In this document: one piece after another, positions 8,529 through 16,810 of the stretch
How positions within the stretch are numbered: position 1 is the stretch's first letter
Layout: every line of letters begins with the position of its first letter
Source of the DNA: Streptomyces flavofungini
GTDB taxonomy: Bacteria; Actinomycetota; Actinomycetes; Streptomycetales; Streptomycetaceae
Assembly: GCF_014650815.1 (NCBI RefSeq)
Contig: NZ_BMVR01000013.1
Span: forward strand, 1 to 64,000
Direction: 5' to 3'
DNA: 64,000 nucleotides
Position numbers and translations under genes: made by a program
Notes under the pieces: generated by a model
What the model was told of the DNA's origin: nothing
The model's database searches: none
The model's input: the letters and a program-made list of their open reading frames with translations, nothing else

Positions 8529-9893
8529 TCACATGCGTTCGAAGGAGCGGCGGAGCTCCCAGTCGGTCACCGCGGCGTCGAAGGCGTCCAGCTCGACCCG
8601 CGCCATGTTGCGGTAGTGCGCGACGACTTCGTCACCGAAGGCGGCCTTGGCGATGGGGCTGTTCTCCCACAGCTCGGCGGCCTCGCGCAGTGTCGTCGGA
8701 ACGTGTTCGTAGTCGCCGGTGTAGGCGTTGCCGGTGCAGGCCTCGGGCAGTTCGAGCTTCTGCTCGATGCCGTACAGGCCCGCGGCGACCAGGCCCGCGA
8801 CGGCCAGGTACGGATTGACGTCGCCACCGGGCAGCCGGTTCTCGAAGCGCATCGAACGGCCGTGGCCGACGACGCGCAGCGCGCAGGTGCGGTTGTCGTG
8901 GCCCCAGGCGGCGGCCGTCGGCGCGAAGGATCCGGGCTGGAAACGCTTGAAGGAGTTGATGTTGGGCGCGTACAGGAGCGAGAAGTCGCGCAGCGCGAGG
9001 AGCTGTCCGGCGAGGAAGTGCCGCATCACGTCGGACATGCCGCCGGGCCCGTCGCCCGCCATCGCGTTGTTGCCGTCGGCGTCCTGGAGCGAGAGGTGGA
9101 TGTGACAGGAGTTGCCCTCGCGCTCGTTGTACTTCGCCATGAAGGTGAGCGAGACGCCCTCCTGCGAGGCGATCTCCTTGGCTCCGGTCTTGTAGATGGC
9201 GTGCTGGTCGCAGGTGACGAGGGCCTCGTCGTAGCGGAACACGATCTCGTGCTGGCCGGGGTTGCACTCGCCCTTGGCGGACTCCACGGTCAGGCCCGCG
9301 GCGGCCATGTCGTTGCGGATGCGGCGAAGCAGCGGCTCGATGCGTCCGGTGCCGAGGACCGAGTAGTCGATGTTGTACTGATTGGCCGGGGTGAGGCCCT
9401 GGTAGCCCGCGTCCCAGGCCTGTTCGTAGGTGTCCTTGAAGACGATGAACTCCAGCTCCGTGCCGACGTGGGCGCTGTAGCCCAGCTCGGCGAGGCGGTC
9501 GAGCTGGCGGCGCAGTATCTGGCGCGGGGCGGCCACGACGGGCTCGCCGTCGGTCCAGGCGAGGTCGGCCATGAGGAGGGCCGTGCCCTCGTTCCAGGGG
9601 ACGCGGCGCAGGGTGGAGACGTCGGCGTGCATGGCGAAGTCGCCGTAGCCGCGGTCCCAGGAGGACATCGCGTATCCGTCGACCGTGTTCATCTCCGTGT
9701 CGACGGCGAGAAGGTAGTTGCAGCCCTCCGTGCCGTGCTCCAGGACTTCGTCGAGGAAGAACCGGGCGGCGAACCGCTTGCCCTGGAGCCGCCCTTGCAT
9801 ATCGGGGAAGGCCAGGACGACAGTGTCGATCTCGCCGCTCGCCACCAGAGCACGCAGCTCCTCGATGCCGAGCGGGGGTGTGCGGTCTGCCAC
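8529..9893 (-). CDS. glnA4: Glutamine synthetase-like gamma-glutamyl-ethanolamide synthetase GlnA4
   Basis: 454 residues, type I glutamine synthetase fold. N-terminal beta-grasp (LAFPDMQGRLQGKRF), metal-binding E-x-E in GTELEFIVFK and GECNPGQHEI, ATP site around NINSFKRFQPGSFAP, and C-terminal RFENRLPGGDVNPY. There is no conserved adenylylation-site tyrosine context as in GlnA. In S. coelicolor the equivalent locus (SCO1613, from memory) is the ethanolamine-specific GlnA4, which joins glutamate to ethanolamine using ATP. The start is GTG 9893 with a strong AGGAGG eight bases upstream. It leads the operon with the aldehyde dehydrogenase and SDR, and is divergent from the FadR-type regulator, which suggests local control. 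Confidence 0.9.
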   Translation of the reverse strand: MADRTPPLGIEELRALVASGEIDTVVLAFPDMQGRLQGKRFAARFFLDEVLEHGTEGCNYLLAVDTEMNTVDGYAMSSWDRGYGDFAMHADVSTLRRVPWNEGTALLMADLAWTDGEPVVAAPRQILRRQLDRLAELGYSAHVGTELEFIVFKDTYEQAWDAGYQGLTPANQYNIDYSVLGTGRIEPLLRRIRNDMAAAGLTVESAKGECNPGQHEIVFRYDEALVTCDQHAIYKTGAKEIASQEGVSLTFMAKYNEREGNSCHIHLSLQDADGNNAMAGDGPGGMSDVMRHFLAGQLLALRDFSLLYAPNINSFKRFQPGSFAPTAAAWGHDNRTCALRVVGHGRSMRFENRLPGGDVNPYLAVAGLVAAGLYGIEQKLELPEACTGNAYTGDYEHVPTTLREAAELWENSPIAKAAFGDEVVAHYRNMARVELDAFDAAVTDWELRRSFERM

Positions 9894-9921
9894 GGGAAAA
9901 GCCTCCTTGGGTCAGCCGAGT

Positions 9922-9945
9922 GGCCATAAGGTATTGCCGAGAACC
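9922..9945. promoter_or_regulatory. Divergent promoter and candidate operator between glnA4 and the FadR-type regulator
   Basis: The 78-base divergent gap holds TAAGGT (9927-9932) as a plus-strand -10. Its overlapping complement TACCTT (9929-9934) serves as a minus-strand -10. GGT...ACC (9930-9945) is a loose inverted repeat of the kind FadR-family proteins bind. Weak evidence; the location is the main argument. Confidence 0.35.
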
Positions 9946-9971
9946 ATTGCTTGGGAAGGGGGTACGGGCAG

Positions 9972-10718
9972 ATGTCGCACGCGGAGACGGACGACTCGCA
10001 CCTGGCGGGTGACGAGCGGCTGACGCAGGTCCTGCGTCCGGTCCGGGCGGGCAACGGCTTCGAGGAGGCCCTGGAGCAGATCCTCCAGGTGGTCCGCCTC
10101 GGCCTGGTGCCGGGCGGTGAACGGCTGCCGGCCGAGCGGGAGCTGGCCGACCGGCTGGGGATCAGCCGGGTCACGCTGCGCGAGGTCCTGAAGGTGCTCC
10201 AGGACCAGGGGCTCGTGGAGTCGCGCCGGGGGCGCTACGGCGGCACGTTCGTGCGCCCGCGCCCGGAGGCGGCGGGCGAGGACGAGCTGCGCCGGCGCAT
10301 CGCGGACGTGGACGTGGAGGACGCGCTGCGCTTCCGGGAGGTCCTGGAGGTGGGCGCGGCGGGCCTGTGCGCCGCGCACGGGCTCGACGACGGCCAGGCG
10401 GGGCGGCTGCGGGACGCCCTCGCCCGCACCCATGACGCGCCGCTCGCCGCATACCGCCGCCAGGACACCCTGCTGCACCTCACCCTCGCCGAGCTGTCCG
10501 GCTCCCCCTCGCTCACCGCCCAGTACGCCGCGGTCCGCGCCACGGTCAACGAGCTCCTGGACTGCATCCCCCTTTTGGTACGGAACCTGGAGCACTCCCA
10601 GCGCCAGCACACCGCTCTCGTGGAGGCGGTGCTCGACGGTGACGCGGACGGCGCGCGGGAGATGATGCGCGAGCACTGCGGGGGGACGGCGGCGCTGCTG
10701 CGCGGGTTCCTGACCTGA
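9972..10718 (+). CDS. FadR-subfamily GntR transcriptional regulator
   Basis: 248 residues. N-terminal winged helix-turn-helix (about 22-95: LPAERELADRLGISRVTLREVLKVL), followed by an all-helical FCD ligand domain (about 105-235) with a His/Asp/Asn set suited to a metal or small acid ligand. Start ATG 9972 is chosen; the frame can extend to TTG 9951, but an AAGGGGG element about 12 bases upstream of the ATG supports the shorter form. Divergent from glnA4 and upstream of the permease, so it probably senses an amine or gamma-glutamyl intermediate and represses both sides. Ligand unknown. Confidence 0.87.
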   Translation: MSHAETDDSHLAGDERLTQVLRPVRAGNGFEEALEQILQVVRLGLVPGGERLPAERELADRLGISRVTLREVLKVLQDQGLVESRRGRYGGTFVRPRPEAAGEDELRRRIADVDVEDALRFREVLEVGAAGLCAAHGLDDGQAGRLRDALARTHDAPLAAYRRQDTLLHLTLAELSGSPSLTAQYAAVRATVNELLDCIPLLVRNLEHSQRQHTALVEAVLDGDADGAREMMREHCGGTAALLRGFLT

Positions 10719-10781
10719 GGCGCGGGCACACGGCGGGCGGGGCCGCGGCGGCGCCCGGGAGCCGGGCCGGAGCGCGCGGGT

Positions 10782-10811
10782 GCGGGCGCCCCGGCTCGCC
10801 CCGGCGCCCGC
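10782..10811. terminator. GC hairpin after the FadR-type regulator
   Basis: 9-bp arms GCGGGCGCC/GGCGCCCGC around a 12-base loop, about 65 bases beyond the regulator stop. It separates the regulator from the permease, which would then have its own promoter in 10812-10910. Confidence 0.5.
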
Positions 10812-10922
10812 GTGATTAACCACGGCGTAACGCAAGGGTCTTGCTTTCTCACCCCCACCACCGCAAAGGTATGGCTCCATTCCATTGAGTGCCGTTGAAT
10901 GCCGCCGCAGGGAGCCGTGCCC

Positions 10923-12377
10923 ATGAGCCTGGAGTCCACCGAGCCATCGAAGGTCCGCACCGCCGAGGAAGGGGACGACTATCTGGAACGGCGCGCCCTG
11001 CGCCGCGGCAACGCGGGCTGGGTCCTGCTCACCGGCCTCGGCGTCGCCTACGTCGTCTCCGGCGACTTCTCCGGCTGGAACTCCGGCCTCAAGGAGGGCG
11101 GCTTCGGCGGCCTCGGCATCGCGATGGCGCTCATGGGCGTCATGTACGCGTGCATGGTCTTCTCGCTCGCCGAGCTGTCGTCCGTGCTGCCGACCGCGGG
11201 CGGCGGCTACGGCTTCGCCCGCCGGGCGCTCGGCCCCTGGGGCGGCTTCCTCACCGGCACGGCGATCCTCATCGAGTACATCCTCGCGCCCGCCGCCATC
11301 GCCATCTTCATCGGCGACTACGTCGAGTCGCTGAACCTCTTCGGCCTGGAGTCCGGCTGGCCCGTCTACCTGGCCTGCTTCGTCATCTTCATCGGCATCC
11401 ACCTGTGGGGCGTGGGCGAGGCGCTGCGCTTCAGCTTCGTCGTCACCGGCATCGCCGTGGCCGCGCTCCTGGTCTTCGCGGTCGGCGCCTTCATGGACTT
11501 CGACTCCTCCCACCTCAACGACATCGCCGTCGACCACGACGCGTTCGGCTCCAACTCCTGGCTGCCGCTCGGGCTCCTCGGCATCTGGGCGGCCTTCCCG
11601 TTCGGCATGTGGTTCTTCCTCGGCGTGGAGGGCGTGCCGCTGGCCGCCGAGGAGACCAAGGACCCCGCGCGCACCCTGCCGCGCGCCATCCGCTGGTCCC
11701 TGTGCATCCTCGTCGCCCTGGCCCTGCTCACCTTCTTCGCCTCCGCCGGGGCCCGCGGCTCGGCCGCCATCCAGGACACCGGCAACCCGCTCGTGGACGC
11801 GCTCCAGCCCGGCGGCGAGGCGACGGCCCTCAGCCGGGTCATCAACTACGCCGGCCTCGCGGGCCTGGTCGCGTCGTTCTTCTCCCTGATCTACGCGGGC
11901 TCGCGCCAGCTGTTCGCTCTGTCCCGCGCGGGCTACCTGCCCCGCTTCCTGTCCCTGACCAGCAGCCGCAAGGCCCCCTACCTGGGCCTCATCGTGCCCG
12001 GCGCGATCGGCTTCAGCCTCGCCGCGGCCACCGGCGACGGCGCCCGCATGCTGAACGTGGCGGTGTTCGGCGCCACCATCTCGTACGCCCTGATGTCCCT
12101 CTCCCACATCGTCCTGCGCCGCCGCGAGCCGAATCTCCCCCGCCCCTACCGCACCCCCGGCGGCATCCTCACCTCCTCCATCGCCCTTGCCCTCGCCTGC
12201 GCGGCCCTCGTCGCCACGTTCCTCGTCGACGTCACGGCGGCCTTCATCGCCCTCGGCGTGTACGTCGTGGCGATCGCCTACTTCGGCCTCTACAGCCGCA
12301 AGCATCTGGTGGCACGGGCCCCGGAGGAGGAGTTCGCGGCGCTGGCCGAGGCGGAGGCGGAGCTGGAACGGACGTAG
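10923..12377 (+). CDS. APC-superfamily permease, ethanolamine/amino-acid type
   Basis: 484 residues with about twelve hydrophobic segments. The first contains VLLTGLGVAYVVSGDFSGWNSGL, a pattern typical of the ethanolamine permease (EAT/EutP) branch of the APC family. FLGVEGVPLAAEETKDP is the characteristic central loop, and YRTPGG the late loop. Start ATG 10923 follows GCAGGGAG about 10 bases upstream; the frame start at 10899 is rejected for lack of a ribosome site. Set between the FadR-type regulator and the gamma-glutamyl hydrolase, it most likely imports ethanolamine or a related amine for GlnA4. Substrate is inferred from family and context. Confidence 0.88.
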   Translation: MSLESTEPSKVRTAEEGDDYLERRALRRGNAGWVLLTGLGVAYVVSGDFSGWNSGLKEGGFGGLGIAMALMGVMYACMVFSLAELSSVLPTAGGGYGFARRALGPWGGFLTGTAILIEYILAPAAIAIFIGDYVESLNLFGLESGWPVYLACFVIFIGIHLWGVGEALRFSFVVTGIAVAALLVFAVGAFMDFDSSHLNDIAVDHDAFGSNSWLPLGLLGIWAAFPFGMWFFLGVEGVPLAAEETKDPARTLPRAIRWSLCILVALALLTFFASAGARGSAAIQDTGNPLVDALQPGGEATALSRVINYAGLAGLVASFFSLIYAGSRQLFALSRAGYLPRFLSLTSSRKAPYLGLIVPGAIGFSLAAATGDGARMLNVAVFGATISYALMSLSHIVLRRREPNLPRPYRTPGGILTSSIALALACAALVATFLVDVTAAFIALGVYVVAIAYFGLYSRKHLVARAPEEEFAALAEAEAELERT

Positions 12378-12466
12378 CGTCGACCGTTTCCAGGACGACG
12401 GCACGAATCGGTACGACGGCACCCAGCACCACAGCAATACGGCACTACGGCACTACGGAGAGCAAC

Positions 12467-13186
12467 TTGAGCGCGTTGAACAGCGAGGATGCGGCGAACC
12501 GGCCGCTGATCGGCATCAGCACCTACCTGGAGGCGAAGGCGAGCTGGGGCGTGTGGGAGCTCCCGGCCGCGCTCCTCCCCGCCGGATACCCGCGCCTGGT
12601 CCAGGCGGCGGGCGGTCTCGCGTCGATGGTGCCGCCCGACGACCCGCGGTACGCCGCCGACGTCGTCGCCCGCCTCGACGGCGTCGTCATCGCGGGCGGC
12701 CCCGACGTGGACCCGTCCCACTACGGCGCGCGCCGCGAGGACCGCACCGGTCCGCCCGCGCGGGAGCGGGACGCCTGGGAACTCGCCCTGATCCGGGCGG
12801 CCCTGGACTCCGGCACCCCGCTGCTCGGCATCTGCCGGGGCATGCAGCTCCTCAACGTCGCCCTCGGCGGCACCCTCGTCCAGCACCTGGACGGCCACGT
12901 GGCGGCACCCGGCGTCTTCAGCACCCACACCGTGAAGCACGTCCCCGGCACCCGGTACGCCGAGATCGTCCCCGACGCCGCGACCGACGTCCCCACCTAC
13001 CACCACCAGGCCGTCGACCGCCTCGGCACCGGCCTCATCGCCTCCGCCCACGCGGACGACGGCACCATCGAGGCCATCGAACTGGCCCCTCCGGGGTGGG
13101 TGTTGGGGGTGCAGTGGCATCCGGAGGCGGGGGTGGATTCCCGGGTGATGCGCTCGCTGGTCCTGGCGTCCGCGCCCACCACCTGA
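12467..13186 (+). CDS. Class I glutamine amidotransferase-like gamma-glutamyl hydrolase (peptidase C26, PuuD-like)
   Basis: 239 residues. The nucleophile elbow is GICRGMQLLN (catalytic Cys), with His and Glu in QWHPEAG. A conserved N-terminal segment ends in VIAGGPDVDPSHYG. This matches hydrolases that release glutamate from gamma-glutamyl conjugates, as PuuD does in the Puu pathway. It would finish the route begun by GlnA4 and regenerate glutamate. The start is TTG 12467 (TTG AGC GCG), because GGAGAG lies six bases upstream and the protein then begins just before the conserved NRPLIGIS. The long upstream extension of the frame has no such support. 89 bases after the permease, same strand. 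Confidence 0.85.
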   Translation: MSALNSEDAANRPLIGISTYLEAKASWGVWELPAALLPAGYPRLVQAAGGLASMVPPDDPRYAADVVARLDGVVIAGGPDVDPSHYGARREDRTGPPARERDAWELALIRAALDSGTPLLGICRGMQLLNVALGGTLVQHLDGHVAAPGVFSTHTVKHVPGTRYAEIVPDAATDVPTYHHQAVDRLGTGLIASAHADDGTIEAIELAPPGWVLGVQWHPEAGVDSRVMRSLVLASAPTT

Positions 13187-13211
13187 CCCACGCCCGCAGG
13201 ACCGCTGAGGA

Positions 13212-14228
13212 CTAGCGCACCCCGCGCGTCAGGCTCAGGAGCTCCCGCACCGGCCCCGCCGGGACGTGTCCCACCGGCCACACGGCCCGAAGCTCTCGCC
13301 GCAACCGCACCCCGTCCACGGGCACCCGCACCAGCCGCCGGGCAGCCAGTTCCTCCCCCACGGCCAGCTCGCTGAGCACCGCGGGCCCGGCGCCGCTGAC
13401 CGCGGCGGACTTCACGGCGGTGGTCGAGGACAGTTCGAGGAGGGGCCGCGCGAGCCCACCGAGCGCGGCCTCAAGGACGGCCCGCGTACCGGACCCCTCC
13501 TCCCGCAGGATCAACGGCGATGCCGCGAGCTCCGCCGCCCCCAGCGGCACCCGCCGCCGCGCCCACGCGTGCCCCGGCGCGACGACCACGACGAGCCGGT
13601 CCTGCGCGACGACGGCCCCGTCGAGCCCGGCGGGCACCCCGATCCCCTCGACGAACCCGACGTCGGCCTCCCCGGCGAGCAGCCGCCCGGCGACCACCGC
13701 CGAGTTCCCGGCGAGCAGCGACACCGCCGTGTCCGGCAGCCGCGCGCGCAGCGCGATGAGCCAGCCGGGCAGCAGATACTCGGCGATGGTCATGCTGGCG
13801 GCGACGCGCAGCCGCGAGTCCCGCCGGTCCCGCAGCGCCTGCGCCCCCGCGTCGAAGGCCTCGGCCGCCTCGACGATCCGCCGCGCCCAGTCGGTGACGA
13901 GCGCGCCCGCCTCGGTGAGCCGCGAGCCGCGCGGCGAGCGGTCCACGAGGGCCACGCCGAGCAGCCGCTCCATGGACCGGATCCGCCCGCTGGCCGCGGG
14001 CTGGGTGATGCCGAGTTCCCGCGCGGCGCGGCCGAGACTGCCGAGGCGCGCCACCGCCAGGAGGAGTTCGAGGCCGGCGAGGTCGGGCACTCGGTGCGCG
14101 AGCGGCGCCCCCGTCGTCGTACCAAAGGCACTGCCCGACGCACCAGCGGCACCCGAGGGCGCGCCGGAGCCACCCGCCGCACCGCCGGAACCGGCACCCG
14201 CTGCCCCCGCACCACCCGATCCACTCAT
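13212..14228 (-). CDS. LysR-family transcriptional regulator
   Basis: 338 residues. A Gly/Ala-rich N-terminal tail of about 45 residues precedes the LysR helix-turn-helix (LELLLAVARLGSLGRAARELGITQPAASGRIRSMERLLG), then the two-lobed effector domain. The tail is unusual; the true start may be an internal codon such as that near HRVPDL. Divergent from the TDT transporter with a gap of only 70 bases, so it most likely controls that gene. Effector unknown; CysB/Cbl-like proteins are plausible relatives. Confidence 0.85.
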   Translation of the reverse strand: MSGSGGAGAAGAGSGGAAGGSGAPSGAAGASGSAFGTTTGAPLAHRVPDLAGLELLLAVARLGSLGRAARELGITQPAASGRIRSMERLLGVALVDRSPRGSRLTEAGALVTDWARRIVEAAEAFDAGAQALRDRRDSRLRVAASMTIAEYLLPGWLIALRARLPDTAVSLLAGNSAVVAGRLLAGEADVGFVEGIGVPAGLDGAVVAQDRLVVVVAPGHAWARRRVPLGAAELAASPLILREEGSGTRAVLEAALGGLARPLLELSSTTAVKSAAVSGAGPAVLSELAVGEELAARRLVRVPVDGVRLRRELRAVWPVGHVPAGPVRELLSLTRGVR

Positions 14229-14298
14229 AAGTCCAGGTTATGCCCTCATAGCCAGGAGATCCCTGGTGGGCCCGGCCGGACAGGCGCACGGTGGAGTC

Positions 14299-15432
14299 AT
14301 GGTCACAGTCGCCCCCACTCCCGCATCGGCATCTCCCGCGTCGGCCCACCCGGCCACCGGGCCCCGTACGGGCACCGTCCGCCACCTCGGACCGAACTGG
14401 TACGCCTCCGTGATGGGCACCGCCATCATCGCCAACGCGGGCGCCGCCCTGCCGGTGGACGTCCCGGGCCTGCGCTCGGCCGTGACCGCCGTGTGGGCCC
14501 TCTCGCTGGTGATGCTGGCGGTCCTGCTCGCCGCGCGCGCCGCCCACCTCGTGCACCACCGCGACCAGGCCCGCGCCCACCTCGCCGACCCGGCCATGGC
14601 CCCGTTCTACGGCTGCCTGGCCATGGCGCTGCTCGCCGTGGGCGCGGGCGCGGTGCTCGTCGGCTCCGACTGGATAGGCACCACGGCGGCGATCGCCCTG
14701 GACACGGTCCTGTTCACCGCCGGTACGGCCATCGGCCTCGCCGCGGCCGTCACCATCCCGTACCTGATGGTGGTCCGCCACCGCGTGCAGCCCGGCAGCG
14801 CCTCGCCCGTGTGGCTGCTGCCCGTCGTGGCGCCGATGGTGTCCGCGGCCGTCGGCCCCCTGCTCGTCCCGCATCTGCCCGCCGGGCAGGCCCAGCAGAC
14901 CCTGCTGTACGGCTGTTTCGCGATGTTCGGCCTGAGCCTGCTCGCCACCCTGGTGATGCTGCCGCTGATCTTCGCCCGCCTGGTGAACGGCGGCCCGCTG
15001 CCCCTGGCGCTCACCCCCACCCTCTTCCTGGTCCTCGGCCCCCTCGGCCAGTCGACGACGGCCGCCAACAAGTTCGCCGACGTCGCCCGCGGCGTCCTTC
15101 CCGCCCCCTACGACCAGGGTTTCGCCGTCTTCGCCGTGCTGTTCGGGGTGCCCGTGATGGGCTTCGCGCTGATGTGGCTCGCGCTCGCGACGGCGCTGGT
15201 GCTGCGGGCCCGGCGGCGCGGCATGGGCTTCGCGATGACCTGGTGGGCCTTCACCTTCCCGGTCGGTACGTGCGTGACGGGCGCCGAGGGCCTGGGCAAG
15301 CACACCGGCCTCGCGGCGTACGACTGGCTGGCCGTGGCGCTGTTCGTGGTGCTCGTGTCGGCGTGGCTGGTGGCACTGGTGCAGACCCTGCGGGGTGTGG
15401 CCAGCGGCAAGCTGCTGGCGGCGCCGCGCTGA
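14299..15432 (+). CDS. TDT-family transporter (TehA/SLAC1-like, voltage-dependent anion channel family)
   Basis: 377 residues with ten predicted transmembrane helices. The sequence RHLGPNWYASVMGTAIIANAG is the conserved first-helix motif of the tellurite-resistance/dicarboxylate transporter family; GPLGQSTTAANKF and WWAFTFPVGT are later family motifs. Known members export C4-dicarboxylates, sulfite (Ssu1) or move chloride/nitrate (SLAC1). A LysR partner makes sulfite or an organic acid plausible, but that is inference. ATG 14299 is used; GGTGGAG sits very close upstream. The ends converge on the BtuF-like gene after 52 bases. Confidence 0.87.
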   Translation: MVTVAPTPASASPASAHPATGPRTGTVRHLGPNWYASVMGTAIIANAGAALPVDVPGLRSAVTAVWALSLVMLAVLLAARAAHLVHHRDQARAHLADPAMAPFYGCLAMALLAVGAGAVLVGSDWIGTTAAIALDTVLFTAGTAIGLAAAVTIPYLMVVRHRVQPGSASPVWLLPVVAPMVSAAVGPLLVPHLPAGQAQQTLLYGCFAMFGLSLLATLVMLPLIFARLVNGGPLPLALTPTLFLVLGPLGQSTTAANKFADVARGVLPAPYDQGFAVFAVLFGVPVMGFALMWLALATALVLRARRRGMGFAMTWWAFTFPVGTCVTGAEGLGKHTGLAAYDWLAVALFVVLVSAWLVALVQTLRGVASGKLLAAPR

Positions 15433-15484
15433 GCTCCGGGCGGGGGTCGCGCCCGCACCGGCCCGGGCCCCGGCTACGGGTACG

Positions 15485-16231
15485 TCAGCGGCGGGCGGCC
15501 CGCAGCGCCTCCCCGAGCACGGCCGGGGCTTCGGCGAGCGACGGCCCGTACCAGGTGAGATGGCGCCCGCCGACCAGCGCGGCGGGCGTCCGCGGGAACG
15601 CCTCGGGCCCGTCGTCCGGCGTGAACCGGTACGGCTCGTCCGGCAGGACCACCAAGTCCAGCTCCGCGGCCCGCAGTTCGTCGAGGGAGACCCGCGGATA
15701 GCGCTCGGCGTGGTGCGCGTACGCGTTGTCCACGCCGAGGCGGGCCAGCAGGTCCCCGGCGAAGGTGTCCCGGCCGAGGACCATCCAGGGCCTGCGCCAG
15801 ATCGGCACCACGGCCCGCGGCCGCCCGCTCTCCCGGGTCACCCCGGCCAGCGGCTCCACGTCCCGCCACGCGGCCTCCGCGTCCACCAGCCACCCCGGCC
15901 GCCGCTCACCCCCACACGCGGCAAGTACCCGCTCCAACTCATAGAACGCTCGTTCTAGCTCCCGCACCTCGGTGACGAGCACCGCCACGCCCGCCGCCCG
16001 CAGCGCCGCGATGTCCGGCGCCCGGTTCTCCTCCTCGTTGGCGATCACGAGGTCGGGGGCGAGCGCCACGATCGCGGGGACGTCGGGGTTCTTGGTGCCG
16101 CCGATCCGGGCGACGTCGAGGTCCGCCGGGTGCGTGCACCAGTCGGTCGCGCCGACCAGGGCGCCGGGCGCGCTGACGGCGACCGCCTCGGTCAGCGACG
16201 GCACCAGGGACACCACCCGCACGGAGGGCAT
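15485..16231 (-). CDS. Helical-backbone metal receptor/BtuF-like protein without signal peptide
   Basis: 248 residues. Two alpha/beta lobes of the TroA/BtuF fold: VRVVSLVPSLTEAV at the N-terminus, WCTHPADLDVARIGGTKNPDVPAIVALAPDLV, then DELRAAELDLVVLPDEPYRF. In place of a secretion leader or lipobox the protein starts directly with the first strand, so it is predicted cytosolic; cobalamin-binding relatives without leaders are common in actinobacteria. Ligand (corrinoid or heme) is inferred. It follows the XRE-cupin gene by three bases, so the two form an operon. A palindromic TAGAACG-like element (15944-15955) lies inside the gene, in codons that are rare for this genome. Confidence 0.8.
   Translation of the reverse strand: MPSVRVVSLVPSLTEAVAVSAPGALVGATDWCTHPADLDVARIGGTKNPDVPAIVALAPDLVIANEEENRAPDIAALRAAGVAVLVTEVRELERAFYELERVLAACGGERRPGWLVDAEAAWRDVEPLAGVTRESGRPRAVVPIWRRPWMVLGRDTFAGDLLARLGVDNAYAHHAERYPRVSLDELRAAELDLVVLPDEPYRFTPDDGPEAFPRTPAALVGGRHLTWYGPSLAEAPAVLGEALRAARR
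15944..15955. promoter_or_regulatory. SOS-box-like palindrome inside the BtuF-like gene
   Basis: GAACGCTCGTTC matches the GAAC-N4-GTTC LexA consensus, flanked by TA on both sides to give 7-bp symmetrical arms. It is internal to a coding sequence, so a regulatory role is doubtful. Confidence 0.25.
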
Positions 16232-16234
16232 CGC

Positions 16235-16810
16235 TCAGCGCCGTCCGCCGTCCACGGCCTCGATGTGGTCGCCGACCGCGACGACGAGGACGCGGGCGTC
16301 GGCGGCCGTGGCGCGCCAGCGGTGCCGCACCCCGCCGGTCAGATACAGGCTGTCGCCGGGCCCGAGCCGGTAGGCACGCCCCTCGGCCTCGACCTCGACG
16401 GCGCCGCCGATGACGTACATCAGCTCGTCGTTGCGGTGCTGGAACTCGCGGCCCTCGTCGTGGTCGCCGACGTACTCGAAGGCGTGCAGCTGATGGTGGC
16501 CGCGCACCAGGTCGCGCACATGGGTCTCCGGGGTGCCGCCCGCGAGGCTCACCTCGTCGGCGGCGCGCACCACGTCGACGGTGCAGGCCGGGTCGGCGGC
16601 GGCGAGCAGCTCGACGGCGGTCGTGCCGAGGGCGTCGGCCACCCGCTCCAGGGAACGCATGCTGGGCCGGGCCCGCTCGTTCTCGACCTGGCTGAGGAAG
16701 GGCACCGACAGGCCGCTGCGCGCGGCGACGACGGCAAGGGTGAGCTCAAGACGGCGGCGGCGACGCCGCACGGCCGCGCCCACCCGGAGGGTCTCCTTGT
16801 GCTCGTCCAT
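16235..16810 (-). CDS. XRE-family regulator with C-terminal cupin
   Basis: 191 residues. N-terminal helix-turn-helix (about 10-65: VGAAVRRRRRRLELTLAVVAARSGLSVPFLSQVENERARPS) and a C-terminal cupin barrel (about 105-185) with EFQHRNDELMYVIGG and PGDSLYLTGGVRHRW. The His/Glu set in the cupin suggests a bound metal or small ligand. This is the architecture of sensors such as PuuR. It is the first gene of a two-gene unit with the BtuF-like protein, so a role in regulating uptake or use of the ligand of that protein is possible but unproven. Confidence 0.87.
   Translation of the reverse strand: MDEHKETLRVGAAVRRRRRRLELTLAVVAARSGLSVPFLSQVENERARPSMRSLERVADALGTTAVELLAAADPACTVDVVRAADEVSLAGGTPETHVRDLVRGHHQLHAFEYVGDHDEGREFQHRNDELMYVIGGAVEVEAEGRAYRLGPGDSLYLTGGVRHRWRATAADARVLVVAVGDHIEAVDGGRR

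Noticed and set aside
7131..9929. A long plus-strand open frame across the aldehyde dehydrogenase and glnA4
   Set aside because: Antisense to two well-supported enzymes; caused by high GC.
9912..12437. A long minus-strand open frame across the FadR-type regulator and the permease
   Set aside because: Low-complexity Arg/Gly/Glu sequence opposite genes with clear domains.
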